Notes under the pieces: model-generated
Database searches by the model: none
Told to the model about the DNA's origin: nothing
Seen by the model: the letters and a program-made list of their open reading frames with translations, nothing else
Program-made: the position numbers and the translations under genes
In this document: in pieces, positions 1-8,933 of the stretch
Layout of the letters: each line of letters opens with the position of its first letter
Numbering within the stretch: position 1 is the stretch's first letter
Source: JACDER01 sp963842575
Lineage (GTDB): Bacteria; Actinomycetota; Thermoleophilia; Gaiellales; Gaiellaceae
Direction: 5' to 3'
Assembly (NCBI GenBank): GCA_963842575.1
Contig: CAWJGS010000007.1
Span: 1-64,000 of the forward strand
Length of the DNA stretch: 64,000 bases

Positions 1-2
1 GG

Positions 3-2719
3 AAGGCCGAGCCGCTCGCGCTCTGGCGGCCGCTGCGGGCACGCGCTCGGTTCGGCACTGACGTGACCCGTACGCACGCGGCCCCGCTCGTCGGCAGGGA
101 GCTCGAGAAGCCGCTCCTGATCGGCACCTTCGAGCGTTCGGCACAGCAGCGCTCGGTGCAGCTGGTGACGGTCGTGGGCGCGCCGGGGGTGGGCAAGAGC
201 CGGCTGTGCGCGGAGCTGTTCGGCTACATCGAGGAGCGCCCCGAGCTGGTTCGCTGGCGGCAGGGACGCTCGCTTCCCTACGGGGAGGGGATCGCCTTTT
301 GGGCGCTGGGGGAGATCGTCAAGGCGGAGTGCGGCATCCTCGAGTCGGACTCGCCCGACGAGGCCGAGGCCAAACTCGAGCGCGCCCTGCCCGCCGACGA
401 TCCCGACCGCGTATGGCTCAGAGCCCGCCTCTCCGCGCTCGTGGGCGTCGGACCTGCGGAGGCTGCCTCGCAGGAGGAGTCGTTCACGGCCTGGCGGCGT
501 TTCCTGGAGGGGTTGGCGTCGAAGGGCCCGACCGTGCTCGTCTTCGAGGACTTGCACTGGGCGGACGACGCCTTGCTCTCCTTCCTCGAGCATCTGGCCG
601 ACTGGTCGCAGGGCGTGCCGCTGCTCATCCTCTGTACGGCCCGCCCCGAGCTCCACGGGGCCCATCCGACCTGGGCAGCGGGCCTGCGCAATGCGACCAC
701 CATAAACCTCGCTCCGCTGAGCGACGAGGAGACGGCGCGGCTGATCGGCTCGCTGCTCGAGCAGGCGGTCTTGCCCGCAGAGACACAGCAGGCGCTGCTG
801 GAGCGGGCGGGTGGCAACCCCCTGTACGCGGAGGAGTTCGTGCGTCTGCTCGCAGACCGCGATCTCCTCTCCGGGCGACTCGACGATGTTCAATTGCCCG
901 ATTCGGTACAGGCGCTGATCGCCGCGCGGCTCGACACCCTCGCGCCGGAGCGCAAGAGCTTGCTCCAGGACGCGTCCGTCATGGGCAAACTCTTCTGGGC
1001 GGGCGCGCGGGCCGAGATGGGCAGCCGCGACCCGCGCGAGGTCGAGCTGACGCTGCACGAGCTCGCCCGCAAGGAGCTCGTGCGTCGCTCGCCTACCTCG
1101 GCGATGCGGGACGAGGGCGAGTACGGCTTCTGGCACCTGCTCGTCAGGGACGTCTGCTACGCCCAGATCCCCCGCGCCGCCCGTGCTGCCCGCCACCGTG
1201 CCGCCGCCGCCTGGCTCGAGCGCAAAGCCGGCGAGCGGGCAGAGGACCTGGCCGACGTGCTCGCCCACCACTATGTGATTGCGCTCGAGCTCGTCGGCGC
1301 CGCCGGACAAGCCGAGCAGGCGGGTGAGCTGGAGGCGAACGCGATCCGCTACCTGGCCCTGGCGGGCGAGCGCGCGCTCGCACTCGACGTGGAGCGTGCC
1401 GAGGCGAGCCTGGCCAAGGCGCTGGCGCTCGCCCCAGCGGGCCATCCCGAGCGTGCGTCGCTGCTCGAGCGCTGGGCGCAGGCCGCGCAGCAACAGGGCC
1501 GCCTCCAGGAGACACGAGCCGCGCTCGAGGAGGCGCTCGCCCTCTACCGCCAGCAGGACGCGAGCGTCGCGGCCGGGCGGGTGCTGACCGCGCTTGTGCG
1601 CGTGCTCGCGAGACTGGGCGACCCTCGTCAGGAGGAGACGCTGGCGAAGGCACTCGAGCTGCTCGAGGCGCAGCAACCCGGCCCCGAGCTCATCGCCGCC
1701 TACACACAGTTGGCGACCTCGCGCGTCCTCGGCAGCGCCTACTGGGAGGCGATCGCGGCCGCCGAGCAGGCGCTCGACCTCGCCGCCGAGCTCAGCCTGC
1801 CCGAGCCGGCGTACACTCTCGGCCAGCGGGGTGCGGCCCGCGCCTACATGGGGGAACGGCAGGGGCTCGCGGACATGCGCCAAGCGCTCGCGCTCGCACT
1901 CGCGCACGGCCAGGGCCGCGCCGCAGCCGTCCTGTACAACAACCTCGCGGTCGCGAGCTGGCAGTACGAAGGCCCGCAGGCGGCGCTCGCCGTCTGCGGA
2001 GAAGGGATCGACTTCTGCGAGCGGCGCGGCATCGCCGAGTTCGCGCTCAACATCGCCGCCATGAGCACGGCCTTCCTCGCCGAGATCGGCCTCGCCGAGC
2101 AGGCGTTATCCGAGGCAGGCCCGATGGCCGAACGCATGCAGGCGGCCACTGACGTCGCCTACATCGAGCCGCGCAGCGTGCAGCTGCGCCTGCTCTGCGA
2201 GCGGGGCGCGCACGAGCAGGCGCCCGCCGCGGATGAGCTACTCGCGCCGGCCCGTGAGAGCGGGGAGCCGCAGTTGCTCGCGCTGGCGTTCGCGGCGACC
2301 GTGCAGCTGCTGCTGCCGACCCCTACTACGCCGCCGCCTTGCCCATGCTCGTGCGCACCGCACTCGCCCTCCGCCAGCCCGAGCTCGCCAAGCTGCTCAT
2401 GGACGGTGTCGAGCCGCGCACGCCCCTCGCCGAGCACGCGCTCCACGCCGCCCGCGCCCAGCTCGCCGAGGCCGCCGAGAAACACGCAGACGCCGCAGCC
2501 CAGTACGCCGAGGCGGCAGAGCGCTGGCACCAGTTCGGAAACATCCCTGAGCGCGCCTACGCCCTGCTCGGCGAGGGCCGCTGCCTGGCCGCGCTTGGCC
2601 GGCCCGAGGCGCGGGAGCCGCTGCGCGAGGCGCGCGAGCTATTCGCGTCGATGGGCTACCGGCCGGCGCTCGCCGAGACCGAGGCTCTCCTCGGTAGCGC
2701 AACCGCGGCCGCTTCCTAA
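3..2719 (+). CDS. AAA ATPase/TPR protein, 5'-partial, probable class III cyclase fusion, frameshifted
   Basis: Large signalling-type protein. The frame is open to the window edge. The GTG at 63 is internal: residues before it (a KAEPLALWRPL-type linker) match the segment that joins a class III adenylate/guanylate cyclase domain to an AAA module in this family, so the cyclase domain should lie upstream. Visible parts are a Walker A GAPGVGKS just after 180, a Walker B region VLVFEDLHWAD near 535-560, then a long Ala/Leu/Glu-rich TPR-like helical region. Near 2313-2320 the coding frame changes: the sensible helical continuation (DPYYAAALPM onwards) runs in another frame to TAA at 2719, while the original frame becomes Pro/Ser/Arg-rich. 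This is a one-base loss or two-base gain, either a sequence error or a recent mutation. Confidence 0.75.
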
Positions 2720-2964
2720 GTACGCCACGAGCCGTGTGCGGCGAGCAGTGGGGGCGATAGCTCCGCATGTCGTTTCCGTCGAGACGCGCGACGGTCGAGA
2801 TGTGGCACGACGTGACCACCAGACGACTTCCTGCTAGGCGCCGAGTGCCTTGCGAACCGTTCTGGGTGCGGTCTGAGGCCCCAAGCCCGGCCGGGGGTGC
2901 CCCCCCGCGGGCGGTCACGCGCAGGGTCGGAGTCCCACAGGTCGGGCCGTATCCGAGGAGAAAA

Positions 2965-3285
2965 TCAGGGCATGGCGCGCTGTTTGTGCGAGAGCCCCGA
3001 CGTGCCGTGCCTGTCGCACCGCCGAGCTTGTGCGGGTCCGTCAAACACTCTCGCGCATCCGCGTTTTGCACATCGAATCCACCAGGTCCCGCGACGCCCC
3101 GGCATGAGGACGTTCGGGTTTGGACGCGTCAGCCCGGGGTCTTTGACGCAGAAGTGGCAGACGGGCGGACCGGAAGTGCGCCGCGCGTGCGAGATACCGA
3201 ACCCGCCACAACGAATGCAGACGAATGGCGCGGGTTCACGTCCCGGACGCGGCCAAGAAGACGAAGACGAGGACGCCTGTCGCAA
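2965..3285 (-). CDS. Possible small Cys-rich (zinc-ribbon-like) protein
   Basis: A 106-codon frame, family not recognised. Two clusters of putative metal ligands are visible: C-x2-C-x16-C-x2-C (CIRCGG ... CHFC, residues 23-46) and, near the C-terminus, C-x4-C ... C-x2-H (CAKRGC ... RCDRH). Random frames seldom give two such clusters, which is the only reason for listing it. The N-terminus is low-complexity Ser and there is no convincing ribosome binding site, so the true start is unknown and the frame may be non-coding or a decayed gene. Confidence 0.25.
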   Translation of the reverse strand: MRQASSSSSSWPRPGREPAPFVCIRCGGFGISHARRTSGPPVCHFCVKDPGLTRPNPNVLMPGRRGTWWIRCAKRGCARVFDGPAQARRCDRHGTSGLSHKQRAMP

Positions 3286-3473
3286 CGATGACGATGACCA
3301 TCGCCCAATTCATCAGGAACGATTGTATCCAGCGAAAGTCCCGGCACTGGAGGCTGATCCTGCCACGGGGCCATGCTCGATGGCGCATCCCCAGCGCATT
3401 CCTCGATCCGTCAAACCCTGCGATTTGCAGGAACGTTCTAGTCAGGCGATCGACGACTGCCAGGGAACCTTAT

Positions 3474-3508
3474 GTACCTTGACAGGTACGTAACTGTCTT
3501 GATACATT
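3474..3508 (+). promoter_or_regulatory. arsR promoter with overlapping palindromic operator
   Basis: TTGACA at 3479-3484 and TACATT at 3503-3508 are 18 bases apart. The ATG at 3515 begins 7 bases after the -10, so the transcript is probably leaderless. The -35 hexamer is framed by an inverted repeat (GTACC at 3474-3478, GGTAC at 3485-3489, extendable to 8-base arms with one mismatch). A second pair, GACAG/CTGTC, occupies 3481-3498. A dimeric repressor bound here would block RNA polymerase; autoregulation by the downstream ArsR is inferred. Confidence 0.7.
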
Positions 3509-3514
3509 CGCGCC

Positions 3515-3841
3515 ATGGAAGCTGTTGTGCGGGCTCTGGCGGACGGGAGCCGACGAACGCTTTTGGACACCTTGGCCGGCGGTCCTGCAACGGCGGGCGA
3601 GCTGGCGGAGCTGCTACCGATTGCTCGCCCAGGCGTATCGCGACACCTTCGGGTGCTGCGCGAAGCGGGGCTTGTCGACGTCCGTCAGGAGGCTCAGCGG
3701 CGGATCTACAGTCTTCGCCCCCAGCCGCTGGCCGAAGTCGATGAATGGCTGGGACGGTACCGGGCCTTCTGGGAGCAGCGTCTCGATGCCCTGCACACCG
3801 AGGTGGCCCGAGGAAAACGCGAACGAAGGAGCGCCAAATGA
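3515..3841 (+). CDS. ArsR-family winged-helix repressor
   Basis: A 108-residue ArsR/SmtB-type regulator. It shows the typical opening ALADGSRRTLLDTL, then a helix-turn-helix with recognition segment SRHLRVLREAGLVDVR and a short beta-wing. There are no CxC or DxH metal-site motifs, so a metal sensor is unlikely. It belongs to the ArsR group that controls SRPBCC-fold proteins. It overlaps the next gene by ATGA (3838-3841), so the two are translationally coupled. Start chosen because the -10 element lies 7 bases upstream, with no Shine-Dalgarno sequence. Confidence 0.9.
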   Translation: MEAVVRALADGSRRTLLDTLAGGPATAGELAELLPIARPGVSRHLRVLREAGLVDVRQEAQRRIYSLRPQPLAEVDEWLGRYRAFWEQRLDALHTEVARGKRERRSAK

Positions 3842-4386
3842 CCAGCAACGCAACTCCGGGCACCCGCATCCTCGGCAGCCTGCGATCCGCAGACGGCGTC
3901 GGCGTCGTGCGTATCGAGGATCGCTATGACACCAATATCGACGACCTGTGGTCGGCACTCAGCGATCCTTCCCGACTGGCTCGCTGGCTCGGCCAGGTAG
4001 AGGGCGACCTCCGGCCCGGCGGAGAGTTCCGCATGTACGTCGAATCCGATGACATCGAAAGCACCGGGCGCGTGGAAGAGTGCGAGCCACCACGCCGGCT
4101 GCTGGTGACGATCAGGGAAACCGACGAGTCGTATCGGAAGGGGCAGGGTGTGCCGCCGCACGACAAGACGCTCGAGGCTACGCTGACCGCCGCCGGAGAC
4201 CAGACCATCTTTGTCCTCGAGGTCAAGGGCATGCCGCTGGACAAGATCGCCTTCTTCGGAGCGGGGTGGCAGATCCACGCCGAAAAACTCGCCGCCCACA
4301 TCGCCGGACGTGAGCCCGGCGACACCGAAGCACGATGGAGCGAGCTCGTCCCTCCCTATCAGGAGCTCGCGGCCGACCTCGGCTAG
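3838..4386 (+). CDS. SRPBCC-domain protein (AHSA1/START-like)
   Basis: 182 residues with the helix-grip fold signature of AHSA1/SRPBCC proteins: VRIEDRYDTNIDDLWSAL, then RLARWLGQVEGDLRPGGEF and repeated beta strands, ending in a long C-terminal helix (GAGWQIHAEKLAAHI). These proteins enclose hydrophobic ligands; the ligand is unknown. The ATG overlaps the arsR stop. Reading further upstream in this frame only translates through arsR, so 3838 is the natural start. Co-transcription with an ArsR repressor suggests a ligand- or stress-induced pair. Confidence 0.85.
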   Translation: MTSNATPGTRILGSLRSADGVGVVRIEDRYDTNIDDLWSALSDPSRLARWLGQVEGDLRPGGEFRMYVESDDIESTGRVEECEPPRRLLVTIRETDESYRKGQGVPPHDKTLEATLTAAGDQTIFVLEVKGMPLDKIAFFGAGWQIHAEKLAAHIAGREPGDTEARWSELVPPYQELAADLG

Positions 4387-4477
4387 GCACTACTCAAGAA
4401 GAGGGAGAGAGCAGACGGGCCAGAGGTGCGGGCGGGTTTGAACGCTGTCCGGTTAGGTCCATCCGCTCTAGAAACCA

Positions 4478-5101
4478 ATGAACGCCCCAGCCTCAGTCAC
4501 CATCACGCCAGTCCTCGTAGCCGACTTGCTCGCCGAGGGCGAGCGGATGCCGGTCTACGTGCACGTCATCGACCATCCCGATGCGCGCGTGCTGGTCGAC
4601 ACCGGCATGACGGAGCTGCACCCGGCGGTGGCCGACCTCGATCCCCGCCTCCTTCCACTGAGTGAGCAGGACTTCGACCTCGCCGGCATCGACATCGTCG
4701 TCAACACACACCTGCACTTCGACCACTGCGGCGGCAACCACCTCTTCGCCGGCAGGCCGATCTACGTCCAGCGTCGGGAGCTCGACGACGCTCGCAGCGA
4801 GGACGACTACACCATTCGCGAGTGGGTCGAGGCGCCCGGCGTGCGGTACGTGCCGCTCGACGGCGAGTTCGAGCTGCTTCCCGGACTCCGGCTCGTCCCG
4901 GCGCCGGGTCACACACGCGGCATGCAGGTGGTCGTCGTCGAGACTGGCGGGCGTCCGGTCGTCGTCGGCGGCGACGTGGCGGTTTGGTTCGGCGAGCTCG
5001 ACGACCCGCACACCGAAGGCCAGCTGCGGGTGCGCGCGCTCGACCCAGAGCTGGTCTGGCTCGCGCACGAACACGAGCCGTGGCGACCCCACACCGTCTA
5101 A
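4478..5101 (+). CDS. Metallo-beta-lactamase-fold hydrolase (lactonase-like)
   Basis: 207-residue MBL-fold enzyme. The zinc motif HxHxDH is present as THLHFDHCGGN (around residues 77-83), followed by a later His in APGHTRGMQ, an Asp in GGDVAVWFG and a C-terminal His in LAHEHEP, so a dinuclear site is complete. The order and the short C-terminus resemble the N-acyl-homoserine-lactone lactonase/AttM branch, but substrate cannot be assigned from this. No signal peptide, so cytoplasmic. Single gene, convergent with the glyoxalase-fold gene. Confidence 0.85.
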   Translation: MNAPASVTITPVLVADLLAEGERMPVYVHVIDHPDARVLVDTGMTELHPAVADLDPRLLPLSEQDFDLAGIDIVVNTHLHFDHCGGNHLFAGRPIYVQRRELDDARSEDDYTIREWVEAPGVRYVPLDGEFELLPGLRLVPAPGHTRGMQVVVVETGGRPVVVGGDVAVWFGELDDPHTEGQLRVRALDPELVWLAHEHEPWRPHTV

Positions 5102-5141
5102 GGCATCACGCCGAGCGCTCTCCGAACCGGCCGTTGTCCTA

Positions 5142-5159
5142 GGCCCCTCAACGGGGGCC
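5142..5159. terminator. Hairpin between convergent genes
   Basis: GGCCCC at 5142-5147 and GGGGCC at 5154-5159 can form a short GC stem between the hydrolase (stop at 5101) and the convergent glyoxalase-fold gene, whose stop codon lies inside the loop. There is no T-tract, so it is only a candidate bidirectional terminator. Confidence 0.4.
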
Positions 5160-5552
5160 GGAGAACTCGATCCGGTTTCCGCTGTTGTCCTTGATGAAGG
5201 CCAGCCGGCGTCCGATCTCCTCGACCACGAACGGCTCGCCCAACAGCGGGACGCCCCGTGCCTCCAGCTCGGCGAGGGTCAGGTCAAGGTCGTCGACGCG
5301 TAGGCAGAAGTGGTTGAGCCCCTCGTGTCTGAGCGTGGGCTCAAGTGAGTCGACCTGTTCTTGGGGCTCCGCGGTCGAGCCACCGAGGATCTCGATTTTG
5401 GCGCTCCCGTTGTGCATGTACGCCAGCCGCATGTCACCGAAGGGCCACTCTTGGTCGAGCTCGAAGTCCAGCTTCTCGCGGTACCAGGCCACGGTCCCGT
5501 CGTAGTCGACGACCCGCATGGCGATATGGTCGTGGCTAATCGCGAAGGGCAT
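5148..5552 (-). CDS. VOC (glyoxalase/bleomycin-resistance fold) protein
   Basis: 134 residues, one vicinal-oxygen-chelate domain with two beta-alpha-beta3 modules: SHDHIAMRVVDYDGTVAWYR and later GLNHFCLRVDDLDLTLAEL. Candidate metal ligands are the His in each first strand (HIAM, HFCL) and Glu residues in KIEIL and NRIEF near the module ends. This is close to a glyoxalase I/methylmalonyl-CoA-epimerase-type site, but the reaction is not assignable. ATG at 5552 follows AGAAAGGA on the minus strand, a fair ribosome binding site; the upstream in-frame ATG at 5687 has no such site and adds an unrelated N-terminus. Confidence 0.85.
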   Translation of the reverse strand: MPFAISHDHIAMRVVDYDGTVAWYREKLDFELDQEWPFGDMRLAYMHNGSAKIEILGGSTAEPQEQVDSLEPTLRHEGLNHFCLRVDDLDLTLAELEARGVPLLGEPFVVEEIGRRLAFIKDNSGNRIEFSGPR

Positions 5553-5640
5553 TTCGATCCTTTCTGCAGGAGTTCCACCAGTGGGCGAACGCTTCAGGGG
5601 CTTCTCTGAACGGTTAGCCCACGTCCGTTGTCGGACTAGA

Positions 5641-5653
5641 CTACATGTTGTAG
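5641..5653 (-). promoter_or_regulatory. Short palindrome upstream of the VOC gene
   Basis: CTACA-TGT-TGTAG, perfect 5-base arms, about 90 bases upstream of the VOC start. On the minus strand it is followed by TAGTCT, a possible -10. The TACA/TGTA half-sites recall BlaI/CopY-type operators, but no such regulator is nearby and the similarity is weak. Confidence 0.3.
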
Positions 5654-5756
5654 GGCACAGCCGGCTCGAGATCTCGCGATTTCTCACACCCCCTCCGGCC
5701 GGCGCCGCTCGAAGATTGCGCGTGCCGCCCCAGACTTGTGACGACCGGCTATTCCC

Positions 5757-6802
5757 TCAAGCCTCAGGCTTGGAGCTGGTCGTAGTCGAGAACACCGCCG
5801 CCCTTCGCGGCCGCTCCACTCGCTCGATCTCATCTTTCCCGAGCCCGCTCTCGGAGCGTTCGAGTCGGCCCTCTGCCCGGGCGCGTCGCTGAGTCAGCAC
5901 CGCAAGCCTTCGCTCCATCTTCTGAACCACGGCTCGCGCACGATCGAGCTCCGCCGCGTTGTCGGGAGCAGCGCCCGCGGCCTCGAGCTGCCGGACACGA
6001 TCCACGGCCCGCTCGAGCCGTTCGGCAGCGTTCCACTCCGCCTTGACGGCCCCGACCGCACGTGTCCGCGTTCGCTCCTTCCGCCCGCTTGCGCGACCAA
6101 CCTTGAGCATTCGTCGCGTCGGCGTGGCAGCCACCTTCTCGAACACGTGGAGATGACGCGTGCCGATGCCGACCGGCGTCGTTTCGTGCACGGTGACCGG
6201 CCGCAAGCCGACCGCTCCGGCCACCTCGTCGGCCTCGGCCTCCTTCGCGGCCTCGCGCTTCGCTTTGCCGAAGATCACTGCTGTGCCGCCCATCTCGAGC
6301 AGCGGTGCCGACAACCGCACCATCACCCTGAGCCGTCCGAGTGCGCGGGCAGTGACAAGCTCCGCGCTCGTTGACTCTTCCGTCCAGCGTTGTGCGTGCC
6401 CGTTGACGATCTCGACGTTCGTCAGATCCATGGCGTCAACCGCGCGCCCCAGGAAGGCGCATCGTGCTTCGTTCTGCTCGACAAGCGTGAAGCTCGCCTG
6501 TGGAAGCATCGACGCCAGCACGAGGCCGGGGAACCCGAGACCACTGCCGATGTCGACAATCCGGCGGGCGCTGCGAACGACCGGAAGTTCGAGGGCTGCC
6601 GCGCAACTCGACAACCGGGTAGCGACGAGACCGTTGGTCGCAGGCCTGAGGGGAAGCACACCCTCACTCGGGTCAAGGACCATCGCCGCCAGGGTTCCGA
6701 GCGCCCGGCCACGTCACTCGAGAGCCCATAGTGCGCGACCAGGGACTCGACGTGCGCGTTCACGTCCGAGAAGTGATCAACCGCCTGAGTTGAGGAATCC
6801 AT
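5757..6802 (-). CDS. RsmG-like 16S rRNA methyltransferase, frameshifted, C-terminally extended
   Basis: Rossmann methyltransferase of the RsmG (m7G527 of 16S rRNA) family: SAM motif I IVDIGSGLGFPG, LVEQNEARCAFL after it, then TARALGRL and a C-terminal strand TRHLHVFEKVA. The N-terminal helix (AHVESLVAHYGLSS) lies in a different frame from the rest; the frames join at about 6700-6712 (AGR to ALGTLAAM), so one indel is present. Start taken as ATG 6802. The HxxDSL segment of typical RsmG is not evident, and about 120 extra charged helical residues follow the domain. It may therefore be a diverged paralogue, not the housekeeping copy, which normally sits near parAB. Confidence 0.7.
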
Positions 6803-7092
6803 CTCCCTACCCCTCGCCCCCTCGGTTTGTGCGGACTATTTCAAAGGCGGAGGAAGCCGTCAACGCGCCCTACTGGCGCTGGCCGCTGGAGTTGGAAACC
6901 GCACGAAAGCGCCCCAGACGCCCTCGATGTTCGGATACGGCGCAGCTCTGAGCGAGAGCAGGCGCACCCGCCGTGCCAGCGCGCAGCGGCACGGCTGTAG
7001 CGGCGTGCCGCAGTGCCTGGGGACCCCAATGGACTTATGGTTGGCACCGTGTGACGATTGGCGCTTCCTGTGCCCCACGAAAGGAAGGCGCG

Positions 7093-8796
7093 ATGCCCCC
7101 TAATGTGAAGCCGATCCTGTATGCGCTTGTAGGAGCGCTGACAGCAACGCTTTTGACCACTACTGCTGCTTTCGCCGGCTCCGGCGTGGGCGGCGTCTTC
7201 AACCTCGGGCAGGTGAACACGGTCGATGCCCAGACAGTCCTGAACGGGAACCCCGGCGCCAATCCGGAGTTGAAGGTGGTTAACAACGGCAGCGGCGCCG
7301 CCATCCGCGGCGAGACGAACTCGGGCGACCCGATCAGCGCAGGGGTGCTCGGAAAAAACAACGGCGGCGGGCCTGGCCTGAAGGCAACGGTGAGCGCGGG
7401 CGCTCCTCCGCTGGCGGTCAACTCGAGCGTCAAAGTTCTGAACCTGAACGCCGATCTGCTGGACGGCCTAGATTCGGCGGGCTTGTGGAAGCTCGGCGGC
7501 AACGCCGGCACTACGCCCGGCGCCAACTTCCTCGGGACGACCGACAACCAGGCGCTCGAGCTCAAGGTGAACGGACAGCGTGCGCTTCGGATCGAGCCCG
7601 ATTCCACCAGCCCCAACCTGATCGGCGGCTTCTCGGGGAACGCGGTCATCAACGGAGCCGTCGGAGCGACGATCGCAGGTGGAGGCCTGAGCGGATCCCA
7701 CAACCTGGTCAGCGACAATCAGGGCACGGTCGGCGGCGGGATCCACAACGTCGCCGGGGACCAGGACGCGGGCGGTGATCCACTCAGCGCCGAGCGCGCG
7801 ACCGTCTCCGGCGGCTACTACAACATGGCCAGCGGCACCAATTCCACGGTTGGCGGCGGCGGGCCCAACACGGCGAGCGGCGACGCCTCCACCGTCGGGG
7901 GCGGTGTCGTCAACACGGCCAGCGGCCTGAGCTCCACCGTCGCCGGCGGTAACCAGAACATGGCCAGCGGCGACGCCTCCACCGTCGGCGGCGGCGAATC
8001 AAATACCGCTGGTGGCGGCGGCTCGACCGTCGCGGGCGGGCTCTTCAACACGGCCAGCGACAACCAGAACGCCACTGTCGGGGGCGGTTGGCTCAACACG
8101 GCCAGCGGCCTAAGCTCCACCGTCGCTGGCGGTGACCACAACAAGGCCAGCGGCCGCTCATCCGCCGTGGCGGGCGGGTACAACAACACGGCCAGCGGCA
8201 GGGGAAGCTTCGCCGCCGGCACGCAGGCCAAGGCGACGCAGGACGGCGCGTTCGTCTGGGGCGACAATACGTTCGCCGATCTCACCTCGCCGACAGCCAA
8301 CACCTTCACCGTGCGCGCCTCGGGCGGGATCTGGCTCGGGGCGACTTCCAGCCCCGCGATCACGACGGGTCACTTCATCGACACCTCGACTGGGGCATAT
8401 CTCTCGAGCGCGGGAGCGTGGACGAACGCCTCCGACCGAGCGCTCAAGCACGACCTCCGCGCGCTGAAGACGAAGGACGTTCTCGACAAGGTGGTGCGGA
8501 TGCCGATCACGAGCTGGAGCTACAAGGCGGAAAAGCCCTCCGTCCGCCACATCGGCCCGATGGCGCAGGACTTCTACGCGGCCTTCGGGCTCGGGCTGGA
8601 CAACAAGCACATCACCACGATTGATGAGGGCGGGGTCGCGCTGGCCGCGATCCAGGGCCTGTACCGGCAGAACAGAGCGCTCGAGCGGAAGAACCGGACG
8701 GTTCAGCGTGAGAACAGGTCGCTTCGAGTACAGCTCGGCGCGCAGAATGCGCGACTGACCAAGCTGGAACACGCGTTCTCGAAGCTCTCGCGGTAA
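7093..8796 (+). CDS. Secreted YadA-head-repeat protein with S74 self-cleaving chaperone domain
   Basis: 567 residues. A signal peptide spans about residues 1-24 (hydrophobic core ending TTTAAFAG). A low-complexity region with DLLDGLDSAGLWK follows. Residues 230-375 then carry about nine tandem repeats of the form STVGGGxxNTASGxx, the collagen-like pattern of YadA/Hia trimeric heads. A C-terminal peptidase S74 (intramolecular chaperone) domain begins at NASDRALKHDL, where Ser and Lys are the expected self-cleavage dyad. It ends in a coiled coil (QNRALERKNRTVQREN). The ATG follows AAGGAAGG, a strong ribosome binding site. Probably a trimeric surface fibre trimmed by its own chaperone. Confidence 0.85.
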   Translation: MPPNVKPILYALVGALTATLLTTTAAFAGSGVGGVFNLGQVNTVDAQTVLNGNPGANPELKVVNNGSGAAIRGETNSGDPISAGVLGKNNGGGPGLKATVSAGAPPLAVNSSVKVLNLNADLLDGLDSAGLWKLGGNAGTTPGANFLGTTDNQALELKVNGQRALRIEPDSTSPNLIGGFSGNAVINGAVGATIAGGGLSGSHNLVSDNQGTVGGGIHNVAGDQDAGGDPLSAERATVSGGYYNMASGTNSTVGGGGPNTASGDASTVGGGVVNTASGLSSTVAGGNQNMASGDASTVGGGESNTAGGGGSTVAGGLFNTASDNQNATVGGGWLNTASGLSSTVAGGDHNKASGRSSAVAGGYNNTASGRGSFAAGTQAKATQDGAFVWGDNTFADLTSPTANTFTVRASGGIWLGATSSPAITTGHFIDTSTGAYLSSAGAWTNASDRALKHDLRALKTKDVLDKVVRMPITSWSYKAEKPSVRHIGPMAQDFYAAFGLGLDNKHITTIDEGGVALAAIQGLYRQNRALERKNRTVQRENRSLRVQLGAQNARLTKLEHAFSKLSR

Positions 8797-8806
8797 CCCG
8801 TCATCT

Positions 8807-8836
8807 GGAGAGGGCCGCTCCGAGGCGGCTCTCTCC
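8807..8836 (+). terminator. Stem-loop terminator candidate
   Basis: Twelve-base arms GGAGAGGGCCGC and GCGGCTCTCTCC around a TCCGAG loop, with one G-T pair, beginning 10 bases after the preceding stop codon. No T-tract follows. The arm resembles the one at 32141-32168. Confidence 0.65.
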
Positions 8837-8908
8837 ACCTACGGAGCTGCGTGTGGCTCTCGCTGGAGTGCTCAACGAGCGAGGCAGTCAGCGGAGGCGT
8901 GCGTCGTG

Positions 8909-8933
8909 TATACTGAACTCAATGGTTCAGTAT
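8909..8933 (+). promoter_or_regulatory. arsR -10 element and perfect palindromic operator over the start codon
   Basis: A perfect 9-base inverted repeat, ATACTGAAC (8910-8918) and GTTCAGTAT (8925-8933), is separated by TCAATG. The start codon ATG (8922-8924) lies in the spacer. The left arm overlaps a TATACT -10 (8909-8914) ending 7 bases before the ATG, so transcription probably begins at or just before the start codon and a bound repressor would cover both. Autoregulation by the encoded ArsR protein is inferred. Confidence 0.8.

Larger units (their letters stand above)
2720..3514. other. Long intergenic stretch without a convincing gene
   Basis: About 800 bases of less biased composition than the flanks. 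Several open frames overlap on both strands, but none has a recognisable domain and the plus-strand ones look like random translation. A small inverted repeat, CCGTCG/CGACGG at 2776-2794, follows the upstream gene but lacks a T-tract. The only candidate gene is a Cys-rich minus-strand frame at 2965-3285, listed separately. The right end holds the arsR promoter. Confidence 0.5.

Noticed and set aside
63..2837. One intact 924-residue protein starting at GTG 63
   Set aside because: The frame is open to the window edge with family-like residues before 63, and its last 170 residues are Pro/Ser/Arg noise while the true TPR tail is in another frame.
2897..3493. Plus-strand 198-codon frame in the 2.7-3.5 kb gap
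   Set aside because: No domain, no ribosome binding site, and it overlaps the arsR promoter; composition looks like random translation.
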